NCBI RefSeq assembly: GCF_004344915.1
Contig: NZ_SKFG01000015.1
Span: 1 to 51,717, forward strand
Length of the DNA stretch: 51,717 nucleotides
From: Paenibacillus albiflavus
Lineage (GTDB): Bacteria; Bacillota; Bacilli; Paenibacillales; NBRC-103111
Direction of reading: 5' to 3'
In this document: in pieces, positions 8,812 to 16,450 of the stretch
Numbering within the stretch: the stretch's first letter is position 1
Layout: each line of letters opens with the position of its first letter
Made by a program: the position numbers and the translations under genes
The notes under the pieces: model-generated
The model's input: only the letters and a program-made list of their open reading frames with translations
Database searches by the model: none
Told to the model about the DNA's origin: nothing

Positions 8812-10392
8812 CTAGCCATGCAAGCCTCCTGTTAAACGAGGGCTATGACGATGGGGTCCTACCGGGACTTGGATTAGGCTGGTTAATCCTTGGGAAGTCA
8901 TCTTGTAGATCTCATCACATAATCGGGCATCAAATCCGAGGAGCGGATGTCCCCCTAACCCGATAGATGATGCTGCTAACAGTAAACGCTGTACAAGCAT
9001 CCCTGCTTCCATCTGTTGGATGCGGTATCCCCTATACCCCATCGTTGTTGTAAGGTGATCCTTGTACCCTGCTATATGAAAGCATAGCGGTACTTGGAAC
9101 AGGTTCACATTATCGGAAGACATTCCTTGCTGCAGTTGAAGCCGATGATCCCCACGACGTATTAATCGTAACGCATGAGCAGCGCTGTCATAATGGTAAG
9201 CACCTTCTGGAATACCATCAACGTTATACAGACATACGTACAGTGAGACGCGGGAAACAGAGTTCGCATGATCTCCATCTAAATCATTCCAATACCTGAA
9301 GGAAGCCGTGGCCTCCTGTAACAGTAAGGCCAACTGCTCTTGGCTTACCTTCCTCATTATAAAATCACTGTCCGGCGAATACCGCTTTCGGCTCACTGAC
9401 GCCAGATCATACACCAACCGCTTCACGTGGGGCAGAGTTAGCACTGAATCCTCGCAGTGAACGATCTTCTCTTCCCTAATTCGCGGTATCGACTGAAGTG
9501 ATTCGCATATGGAAGCCTCGTTCATTCTGATTAGCATCGGAAATTCCCTGACCCTCCGGGACCGGACGTAATGGTCATGATGAACCGTTGGCAACTCCAG
9601 GCATAATTCAGTAGCCGAGACAACCTCCTCTCCCTCGTTCCAATTGGCAAAACATGAAATCCCAGACTCCATCGACAGCGGAATCACCGCATACACGCTT
9701 TCCTCTTGTTCGGATACCCCGAGAAGATGATTCACAGCTCGATCAAGAAACTGGAAGTACACCCCCGATGCAAAGCCAAACCGTTTGGCCACTTCCAAAA
9801 GCTGCCCGATCAGCGCTCCCGCATCAAGTCCTTGCAGGCGGTAGGAAAAGTTATTGTATTTAAAAAAGTTTTTCCAAAACATGCTCGATACAAATACGGC
9901 ACCAAAGCATGCTGACACGTCACAGCGATAACCAAGTGCCCTTACTAAGTAGGAATCGAAGTCACCTTCTCGCAGCAAAACCAAACGATGATGTGCCACA
10001 TCATAATGATATACCCCTGCAGGCAAATCCTCTATTTTTAGATACACGTATAATTCATTGGGATATAACGCTCCCCCAGAGGGAGCAAACCGCCGATAAA
10101 GCTGCAACAGGCCCATGGTTTGCACCATGGAATTCGAGGCAAGGACTGACTGGGACAATTGAGTGAGCCCGAATACGTACCAGAGAAAATGACCCAATCG
10201 ACGAAGGTCGGGCTTCACCGACGCTTCACTGCCTTCGAGCGTCAGCGGTACCTCTGGAGATAACGGAACCACGGGCAAACCGCGATAGAGCTTATATGCA
10301 AGCGGTCCGTCTTCCCAATCCACCACCAAGTCCGGCGGTTTGGTCTTATCAATGTCATAATGCAGATTATGCAGAAACTCTTCCAGACTCAT
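8812..10392 (-). CDS. SagB-type FMN-dependent dehydrogenase of the TOMM cluster (two nitroreductase-like halves)
   Basis: 526 aa; ATG at 10392 preceded by AAGGAGG. SagB/McbC-type dehydrogenases use FMN to oxidise azolines made by the cyclodehydratase to aromatic thiazoles and oxazoles. The N-terminal half carries the typical motif PSGGALYPNE (104-113) followed by YHYD and a DAGALIGQLL helix. The C-terminal half (from about 320) repeats the fold (KRYSPDSDF, AYHYDSAAHALRLIRRGD, QMEAGMLVQRLLLAASSIGLGG) but lacks an SGGALYP-like motif, so it may be a degenerate, structural copy. It is the last gene of the leftward run precursor, ThiF-like, YcaO, SagB, 53 bp after the YcaO stop. Its presence implies that the final product contains aromatic azoles. 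Confidence 0.9.
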   Translation of the reverse strand: MSLEEFLHNLHYDIDKTKPPDLVVDWEDGPLAYKLYRGLPVVPLSPEVPLTLEGSEASVKPDLRRLGHFLWYVFGLTQLSQSVLASNSMVQTMGLLQLYRRFAPSGGALYPNELYVYLKIEDLPAGVYHYDVAHHRLVLLREGDFDSYLVRALGYRCDVSACFGAVFVSSMFWKNFFKYNNFSYRLQGLDAGALIGQLLEVAKRFGFASGVYFQFLDRAVNHLLGVSEQEESVYAVIPLSMESGISCFANWNEGEEVVSATELCLELPTVHHDHYVRSRRVREFPMLIRMNEASICESLQSIPRIREEKIVHCEDSVLTLPHVKRLVYDLASVSRKRYSPDSDFIMRKVSQEQLALLLQEATASFRYWNDLDGDHANSVSRVSLYVCLYNVDGIPEGAYHYDSAAHALRLIRRGDHRLQLQQGMSSDNVNLFQVPLCFHIAGYKDHLTTTMGYRGYRIQQMEAGMLVQRLLLAASSIGLGGHPLLGFDARLCDEIYKMTSQGLTSLIQVPVGPHRHSPRLTGGLHG

Positions 10393-10445
10393 CCTTGTCC
10401 CTCCTTATATGAACGATGGTAGTCAACCACGCCACATTTTTATAT

Positions 10446-12389
10446 CTATGGAAATGGATGCGGATATGGATTGAGATCGTCTAGCTCAAGTGGCTCCTTC
10501 ACGTACCCGAGTTCCGCAGGTATCCGGAGCACCCTCTCTAACCCTGCTAGGCGGGTAAAGTGATGTCCAAATGTCATCGGCAGCATCCCAGGGATCAGCA
10601 CTTTCACGCAATGCAGTCCATTTCGATTAATTTCCGGCGCTGTTACATCTACCACAATCACATCGAGGTTGAGTCGGTGGAACGCATTAAGAATGTCTTT
10701 AAGGTCATCCGTTAAATCAGTATGCCTTGCCCCCCGCTCGAATTCCTCTTCAAACGTTCGCAAGGGGCGATTTTCATCCAGCAGAAATTGCAAGCGCTCC
10801 TGCGCTTGCGGCAATCCGTAAAGCAGTGAATGATCCTCCATCTGCTGCACCAGAGATGAATCATGGAGCATTCTAACATACGCCTCCCGGTTCGCATCCA
10901 ATTTTTCGTCAAGCGACTGTACCATACCGGCTAGCTCGTGTACCGCACTTTTCACTGCCCGTACCGGGTCCGGATGAGCTCCAGCCGTACAGATGAGATT
11001 CACTCCTGTTTGCTTCCTGTTTTTCGCTACTCCCCATACACTTGGAATCCCATTCTCCATCGTGGAGTTAAAGAAATGCACATCAAACCCCGCCACTGTC
11101 TGTAAACGGTCGATCATCAATCGCAATTCTTGATCATTAACGGAGTTTAAGTCAAGGCGCGGGAGAGGCAGCTGAGCATACCAAGTCATCAGAAACGAAT
11201 CCCGCTCCACTACTTCCAATATGCCGTAAAAAATAGCCTCCTCCAAACTTCCGCCTAACGCACACCCGTTGGAAGTTTCAAACACAAAGTTGTGCCCACA
11301 ACCCATGCTGTAATAGGCGAGCTGCTCCGGAACTAAAATTGGACGCTCTTGTAAAAACGAATAGCCCCATACCCAATTGATCGGTTGATCAGGATTAAAC
11401 CTTGTAAAAGGAGCGCCCGGCTGGGCATATTGTTCCTCCGTATGCACCCCTACTTTAACAGGATCAAGTGCTTGATCTTTCAGGTTGCGGAAGCTATCGT
11501 GGACTACCGTCCGTTTACTTCGGGGTGCCAAACCGCAGTACCGCTCTAGCCCCTCCAATATAGCGGTCAACTCACTCGTTGCATATGAATGAGTCCGTCC
11601 TGCAGTTCCCACATCCTCTGCGAACAACGGTAAATTCACACTCATATCGGCAAATGTTGACTTAAGGTTAACCATTTTTCCATTCAAAAAGCCGGTCCGG
11701 TAGTCCAGATAGTCTTTGGTCAAAAATTTACTCAATTCATCCACCCCGCGGCAGCGGTAACTGTCTGCGCTAATCTTAGGGCTTGGTTGCAGGGAAATAT
11801 GGGCTGCTGTCGATGAATCATCAGGTAATTGACTACAAACCAGACACAACGGGTCAGGGAGAATGAGGTGAAGTGTGCTCTCCAGCGTTTTCAAGTTGAT
11901 CAAATACACCTTCCCTGCCAATTGAACCGTCTTGCCTTGTAACACCCTTCGTGTCTCTTCTACCAGCAAGTGAGCGACCTGAAAAATTCCTGTACGAGAC
12001 GCCCATGCATCACGTGGCATCCCCCCATGTGTTACCAACCTCTGCTTCAGCTCCCGCATCTCTTTGCGTTCACGTCCCGCCATGAGGCGCCGTGTGTCTG
12101 CACACTGGGAGCAACCTTGTGTGCCCGGACTAACCAACGGTCCGATCACGCCTTCGCCAAATTGAACGAATCCGCATAGCCAAGGTATGCCGGCTGGCTG
12201 CAGCACCTTTTCTGCTTTTTGATGAGCGTAAGGATGCCAAGCATCGTGCAACACCAGAACCAAATCCACCGTTTCAGGCACTCCTGCCTCGAAATCGATC
12301 TGACGAACGACCTCAAATTGGGCTGACAGTTCCCCATACACGCAGTCTGCCAACACCCCTTCTCCAATAATCACAATGATACCGCTCAC
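10446..12389 (-). CDS. Fused E1-like / YcaO TOMM cyclodehydratase
   Basis: 647 aa. The start codon overlaps the stop of the ThiF-like gene by 4 bp (translational coupling). The N-terminal ~200 residues are an E1/ThiF-related cyclodehydratase partner with a tetra-Cys zinc site (Cys93, Cys96, Cys182, Cys185). From about 205 it is a YcaO domain: the segments ATSELTAILEGLERYCG (about 270-286) and EEAIFYGILEVVERDSF carry the usual ATP/Mg-binding Glu residues, and the protein ends in NPYPHPFP, the PxPxP C-terminus typical of azoline-forming YcaO proteins. Established chemistry: YcaO activates the backbone amide with ATP so that a Cys, Ser or Thr side chain cyclises to an azoline. The likely substrate is the Cys-rich peptide at 14589-14858. 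Confidence 0.95.
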   Translation of the reverse strand: MSGIIVIIGEGVLADCVYGELSAQFEVVRQIDFEAGVPETVDLVLVLHDAWHPYAHQKAEKVLQPAGIPWLCGFVQFGEGVIGPLVSPGTQGCSQCADTRRLMAGRERKEMRELKQRLVTHGGMPRDAWASRTGIFQVAHLLVEETRRVLQGKTVQLAGKVYLINLKTLESTLHLILPDPLCLVCSQLPDDSSTAAHISLQPSPKISADSYRCRGVDELSKFLTKDYLDYRTGFLNGKMVNLKSTFADMSVNLPLFAEDVGTAGRTHSYATSELTAILEGLERYCGLAPRSKRTVVHDSFRNLKDQALDPVKVGVHTEEQYAQPGAPFTRFNPDQPINWVWGYSFLQERPILVPEQLAYYSMGCGHNFVFETSNGCALGGSLEEAIFYGILEVVERDSFLMTWYAQLPLPRLDLNSVNDQELRLMIDRLQTVAGFDVHFFNSTMENGIPSVWGVAKNRKQTGVNLICTAGAHPDPVRAVKSAVHELAGMVQSLDEKLDANREAYVRMLHDSSLVQQMEDHSLLYGLPQAQERLQFLLDENRPLRTFEEEFERGARHTDLTDDLKDILNAFHRLNLDVIVVDVTAPEINRNGLHCVKVLIPGMLPMTFGHHFTRLAGLERVLRIPAELGYVKEPLELDDLNPYPHPFP

Positions 12390-14344
12390 CGGGATCCCTC
12401 CTCTCGCAGCACCACACCAAACACCCCTGCTATTTCCTCCTTCAAAAATGGTTCTACTGCCAAATCGAGGACAAAGAGCCTCTTACTGTTCCGATTCAAA
12501 ACCTGCAAGGCGGACTGTAGAACCTCTGGTTGTGACGTTGCTTCACATGCAGGGATCTCGAGCCTTATTGGCACCTGTTCTTCCAGATGCAAAGATGAAA
12601 ACTCCAACGCTTGCGTTTTGTGGCAATCCGGTTGGTTTTGTGCTGCTAGCAGAGCCTGTAGTAATGCCTTGCGTAAAGCCATTGTCACATTTAAGCCTAC
12701 ATTGCCATACCAACCATCCCTCGTACCGATCCATACCACAGGAAATCCGAACACTTCCTCTCCAATGGAGATCATCGGCTCTCCCTTCATTGTCGTCAAT
12801 GCCTTCAAATAAAAAAGGCAATGTTTATCTTCTACCGTACCTAACTGTACTCGGGAGACAAAAGGCAACTGATACGCCTGCTGCGTGTCCAGTACTTCAT
12901 CCAAACACCTTTGCAACCCTCGGCAAATACCTTCCGCAACCGTTTCGCCTGCTCCTATGCCAATAAACTCCTGCGTTTCTATCCTTCTGCCCTCTACTCC
13001 CTGATGGGAAGACAGCATAGAAACGAGCAGACGGGCCATTCTCGACACATATGCTTCAATCCCAACTAGCCCCGCTTCTCGCCGCGCCTCCTCATGCGTC
13101 AGATCGGTACAAATCATGTCCGGCAGCAGCCCAGCCGGTCCTTCCGATAGCGGATCGATTGCTTGAACGCGACACTGAGAGAGTGGTAGCTGCTTTAAAT
13201 CCCCTTCCTCCCAAACATGAAGAATTCCTGATTCCGCCGATGTCAATCGGCTGAAGTAAGGAATCAATCCGTTCTCACTTGTGTTGGATCTCCGTTCAAG
13301 CTGAAGATCGATATCATCAATCCATTCAGGTATGCTAAGTCCAGTCACAAGCGGATGAGGCATGAAGGAATGCCACTTTCCTTCCAAAGTCTCCAGATCT
13401 AACAGATAAAATCGATTATTCTGTTCCGAATCGTTCGCTCCTGTTAACTTTTTGAATAATTCAAACACAATGACATTTGCCAACATCGCTCCCGCTGTGG
13501 AAGAAAAGGTGTGCAATTGCGGGTCTTTAGAAATCGCAGATTGGTGTATGCGACGCCATGCTGACTCCCAGCATCCCTGGGCATCCGGATGCACTAGCGG
13601 TCCCGCCAGACCCACTTGTTGCAAGCATACAGCAGAAAGAAACACCTTCTTCTCCTCCCTGCAAGCGGTATGAAGAGCTTGAAGTCCCTCGATATCGTCC
13701 TCCCGTGACACGAACAAAATCGAATCAAATGGCCTCACAGTCTCCCGCCAACAACACCCTTCCTCCTTCTGCAAGGTAACCTCCTCAACTGCCACCTCGG
13801 AATCTGTTTTACGGGCATGTACCGCCTTTTCTGCTATCCGTTGCCGATTAGTAGAATCCGAACCCGAGACGAGGAAATAAAACTTGGGTAACCCGGATTC
13901 AAGCAGCGCAGAAATTGCCGAGATCAGAAATGGACCAGAACCGACCACCAATACTTTGGCTTGACGATAAGACTGAAACCGATACGCACCCGAATCACCG
14001 AAATGATCCAAAAACTCAATTTGAGAAGCATACCTTTTGAGAACCTCTTCTGACAATTGATGTGGAGCATCATGGCTCACATCCCGAACAAAGCCGTTAC
14101 GATACAAAACTTCTGCAATTTCGTATACCTGGTTCCGGTGTTGGTCCGGCAATCCGTCTGTCAAATCCCCCAATCTATACTCCCCATTGAATATCGGTAT
14201 CAGCTTTTCAATCCACTGATCGATCGCCTCACCTTCCATGCGGAACGAGCTTGCATTGTTTCGAAAATACACACCGCTCAAATCAGGGAGAAAAAAAGTA
14301 TCCCTTTTCACCTTTAGACGCATGGAAGGGTTTAAATTTGTCAT
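12386..14344 (-). CDS. ThiF-like thiazole-peptide maturation protein, probable leader-binding (Ocin-ThiF-like)
   Basis: 652 aa; ATG at 14344 with GGAGGAGG upstream. Residues 1-90 (KVKRDTFFLPD, FRMEGEAIDQWIEKLIPIFNG, LYRNGFVRD) look like a winged-helix RiPP recognition element that would bind the precursor leader. Residues about 125-330 form a ThiF/E1-like Rossmann region beginning VLVVGSGPF (131-139), without the paired CxxC zinc motifs of active E1 enzymes. The C-terminal 300 residues are not assigned but resemble a degenerate YcaO/E1 partner. The architecture agrees with the family described as 'putative thiazole-containing bacteriocin maturation protein'. In related clusters such a protein delivers the leader to the separate YcaO cyclodehydratase. 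It is the first enzyme gene after the precursor and overlaps the YcaO gene by 4 bp. Confidence 0.88.
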   Translation of the reverse strand: MTNLNPSMRLKVKRDTFFLPDLSGVYFRNNASSFRMEGEAIDQWIEKLIPIFNGEYRLGDLTDGLPDQHRNQVYEIAEVLYRNGFVRDVSHDAPHQLSEEVLKRYASQIEFLDHFGDSGAYRFQSYRQAKVLVVGSGPFLISAISALLESGLPKFYFLVSGSDSTNRQRIAEKAVHARKTDSEVAVEEVTLQKEEGCCWRETVRPFDSILFVSREDDIEGLQALHTACREEKKVFLSAVCLQQVGLAGPLVHPDAQGCWESAWRRIHQSAISKDPQLHTFSSTAGAMLANVIVFELFKKLTGANDSEQNNRFYLLDLETLEGKWHSFMPHPLVTGLSIPEWIDDIDLQLERRSNTSENGLIPYFSRLTSAESGILHVWEEGDLKQLPLSQCRVQAIDPLSEGPAGLLPDMICTDLTHEEARREAGLVGIEAYVSRMARLLVSMLSSHQGVEGRRIETQEFIGIGAGETVAEGICRGLQRCLDEVLDTQQAYQLPFVSRVQLGTVEDKHCLFYLKALTTMKGEPMISIGEEVFGFPVVWIGTRDGWYGNVGLNVTMALRKALLQALLAAQNQPDCHKTQALEFSSLHLEEQVPIRLEIPACEATSQPEVLQSALQVLNRNSKRLFVLDLAVEPFLKEEIAGVFGVVLREEGSR

Positions 14345-14475
14345 TCTATACCTCCTCCGTTAGCTGTTCTCAATCTGCCTCAACACTTATCACTTCACAA
14401 ATAATCTTATGTACAGCTATTTGTCCCTCATGTCTGTAACGTTTAAACTTCTGTCCTTTCGTTGCCAACACATAA

Positions 14476-14532
14476 CACCCCCTAATTAGATTAGATTAAC
14501 CTAGAGTTTTTCTAATATCGATTTAGGGGGTG
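14476..14532. repeat. Inverted repeat between TOMM precursor and enzyme genes
   Basis: Perfect 10-bp arms CACCCCCTAA (14476-14485) and TTAGGGGGTG (14523-14532) enclose 37 bp. On the minus strand the hairpin would form 57 bases after the precursor stop and 132 bases before the ThiF-like start, with no T-run behind it. It could be an mRNA-stabilising or partial-termination element that keeps precursor message above enzyme message, or a protein-binding site. This function is inference. Confidence 0.5.
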
Positions 14533-14588
14533 AATTGATTCAGGTGCCTTACTTTTCTCATTAAGCAGCCTTATCGGCAACAAACACC

Positions 14589-14858
14589 TTATTGTCCTCC
14601 ACGGTGACAGTTATGGCAGTTATGGCAGTTATGACAATTGAAGCAGTTGTGACAGTTACTACAATTATGGCAATTGGAGCAGTTGTGGCAATTGGAGCAG
14701 TTGAAGCAATTGGAGCAGTTGAAGCAACGGAAGCAATTAAAACAAGAAAAGAAGCATAGACGAGCTGATTCTTCGTTTTGACCGTTCCAAGGAGTCGCCT
14801 CACTCGCCTTAATTTGGGAAACATTCAATTTCGCTAAATCATTTTGAAATTCATTCAT
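14589..14858 (-). CDS. TOMM precursor peptide, heterocycloanthracin/sonorensin-like (Cys at every third residue)
   Basis: 89 aa from the ATG at 14858, which has GGAGGTA 7 bases upstream; a longer reading to 14909 ignores this strong ribosome site. Residues 1-34 are a polar leader (MNEFQNDLAKLNVSQIKASE...). From Cys35 the core is built almost wholly of Cys-x-Asn triplets: Cys35, then Cys39, 42, 45 and so on to Cys84, 17 in all, with Phe, Ser, His or Arg filling the spacer and the tail HRGGQ. Such triplet cores are the substrates of YcaO cyclodehydratases and SagB dehydrogenases, which convert Cys (and some Ser) to thiazoles (oxazoles). The MNxFQ leader start and repeated Cys core agree with what I recall of heterocycloanthracin/sonorensin peptides. 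Antimicrobial activity is likely for the family but unproven here. The DNA shows 9- and 18-bp periodic repeats. Confidence 0.92.
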   Translation of the reverse strand: MNEFQNDLAKLNVSQIKASEATPWNGQNEESARLCFFSCFNCFRCFNCSNCFNCSNCHNCSNCHNCSNCHNCFNCHNCHNCHNCHRGGQ

Positions 14859-14909
14859 ACTCTTACCTCCATTTTTTATTAATTGTTTTGCTGGCAGCAA
14901 TAACTGCAA

Positions 14910-14957
14910 GAAATATAAGCTAAGTATGAAATTTACTTTTAGACTTTCTTATATTTC
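14910..14957. promoter_or_regulatory. Inverted repeat upstream of the TOMM precursor
   Basis: Perfect arms GAAATATAAG (14910-14919) and CTTATATTTC (14948-14957), 28 bp apart, extend to 11 of 13 matching bases. They lie 51-99 bp upstream of the precursor start, where its promoter must be. On the minus strand a weak TTGAAA / TAAATT pair with 18-bp spacing falls inside. It may be an operator; no regulator gene adjoins the cluster. Apart from this and a short CCCGATCGGG palindrome at 15118-15127, the gap 14859-15198 shows no gene. Confidence 0.4.
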
Positions 14958-15198
14958 AAGAACCAACTGCCCCTGTGAGATCTGCCAATTCTAATACTCA
15001 ATGACAACATATGAATCGGACTCCGCTCTTGTTACTGATCTAAATGCCTATAGTTTGTTTTTCTTCGTATGACATACAATTTTCAAAAAAAATATAAACT
15101 TCTGTCACCAATATAGCCCGATCGGGTGGTCCTATCTTTCCTAGAAGCACGGTACAATTGTTGACGCAACTGCAAACCATAATAAAGGAGAGTCACCT

Positions 15199-16259
15199 TT
15201 GATTCGTTCCAAATTTGCAATTCTCTTTCGATTCTAACAGCGGTAGCCTTTCTAACTGTTGCTGTTAGCGGCTGTTCGTCAGAGGCTAGCCCCGCCAAAC
15301 AGAAAATTGAACTAACGGAAACAAAAATCCCTAGCCAGGAGCAGGGTATCGAGCTTTACGTACGGCATAAAACGGCAACCGATAACGGTAAAACGTTACA
15401 ACCAAACAAAGTAGTACTGTTTCTTGAACCTTTCAGCGTGCCTACAGCGGAAGCGTTCGATGTTCCGGAATACTCTTGGATGGATGATTTTTCATCAAAA
15501 GGATACGACACTTGGGCCATGGATTTCCGCGGCTATGGCCACTCTACTAGACCGGCAGCCATGCAGCAGCCTCCACAGTCAAATAAACCGGTCGTCCGTG
15601 CGACTGATGGGGTGAAAGATCTGGCCGCAGTTGTAGAATACATTTGCCAGCAGCGTAAGGTAGATAAAATTAGCATTGTAGGTTGGTCGTGGGGCGCAGT
15701 CGTCGGCGGTATGTATACCGCGCAAAATCCGGACCGCGTAGAAAAGCTTGTCCTGTACGGCGCGATGCACGGTTTTGAACTGCCATCCATGGCCAAAACA
15801 TACGAAGCGCCGGACAAGCCGGGAGTCATTAACGCGGCAATGCCTGCGTATCAAATAATCGATTGGGAGAAGGCGATCCATCATTGGCATATGATGCTGA
15901 ACGGAAAAGATCTGGTCGAGCCGAAAGCATGGGAAGCGGTCAAGCAAGTATTTAACGCCAGCGATCCTGCGAGCAGCTCACGCGACAATCATGCGGTACA
16001 GCGTCCTATGGGGCCGCTAGTCGACTTGTATGAGATTTGGAGCAACAGGGCAATTTTCGACGCTGGAGCAATCCAAGCCCCTGTTCTTATTATTAGGGGA
16101 GATTTGGACATCTTTGCGGATCCCGGCTTAATCAATAAGCTGACGAAGGCAAAGAATAAAAAGGAAGTCGTGATTAAGGATGCCACCCATTGGGCGCTCT
16201 ATGAAAAGCATCGTGACGAGCTGATCGAACAAACGGATACCTTCCTGCAAGGCAAATAG
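15199..16259 (+). pseudogene. Lipoprotein alpha/beta hydrolase with an apparent 1-base frameshift in its signal peptide
   Basis: A good ribosome site (AAAGGAG, 15184-15190) precedes TTG at 15199, which encodes MIRSKFAILFRF and then a stop. One base out of phase the sequence continues as a typical lipoprotein signal (ILTAVAFLTVAVSGCSS) and stays open to 16259. A single lost T in the run near 15226-15228 explains this. The hydrolase domain is intact: MDFRGYGHSTRP, nucleophile Ser in GWSWGA, acid in RGDLDIFADP, His in DATHWALYEKH. No ATG, GTG or TTG exists in the hydrolase frame between the stop at 15183 and GTG 15438, which has no ribosome site and would drop the first strands. It is therefore a recent frameshift, a phase-variable tract or a sequencing error. 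The substrate is unknown. Confidence 0.7.
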
Positions 16260-16299
16260 TCACAAGTGCTGCATCTATCAGACCTAAGAAACGTAAAAA

Positions 16300-16323
16300 T
16301 CCACAACCTCAATCGGTTGTGGA
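16300..16323 (-). terminator. Hairpin between hydrolase and ABC permease
   Basis: A 9-bp stem TCCACAACC / GGTTGTGGA is followed on the minus strand by TTTTTACG, so it serves as terminator for the leftward ABC operon; it can also fold in the rightward transcript of the hydrolase. The hairpin and its A-rich flank are nearly the same sequence as the ssrA terminator at 26355-26388. Confidence 0.65.
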
Positions 16324-16401
16324 ATTCACCGTAGTATGATGATTCGGATGTTTGGGGAGGTGCCTCAAACAGCATCTTAAGCAACGTCTGTCATCTAAGA
16401 A

Positions 16402-16435
16402 ATTGGGTCAGAACGCAGGCGCGCTCTAACCCAAT
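16402..16435 (-). terminator. Hairpin directly after the ABC permease stop
   Basis: Arms 16402-16416 and 16421-16435 pair over 15 positions with two mismatches (ATTGGGT at one end, GCGC near the loop), ending 15 bases from the permease stop. The T-run behind it is weak, so it may act together with the hairpin at 16300-16323. Confidence 0.6.
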
Positions 16436-16450
16436 ATGATTTCTGCAGCT

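Noticed and set aside
8685-8966. 93-codon plus-strand ORF at the end of the dehydrogenase gene
   Set aside because: No ribosome site; it starts in a hairpin/tmRNA-like remnant and runs antisense into the dehydrogenase gene.
12376-12966. 196-codon plus-strand ORF opposite the ThiF-like gene
   Set aside because: It lies fully inside the coding strand of two well-supported genes, has no ribosome site and no recognisable domain.
14604-14742. Periodic repeats that might suggest a CRISPR array or satellite
   Set aside because: The 9/18-bp period is explained by repeated Cys-x-Asn codons; there are no spacers of constant length and no cas genes.
14561-14824. An 87-codon ORF on the minus strand with VTTASIVITAIT-like repeats over the TOMM precursor
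   Set aside because: It is a frame shadow of the triplet-repeat DNA; the precursor frame has the strong ribosome site and the leader.
15083-15298. 71-codon minus-strand ORF upstream of the hydrolase
   Set aside because: Antisense to the ribosome site and lipoprotein signal of the hydrolase; no ribosome site of its own.
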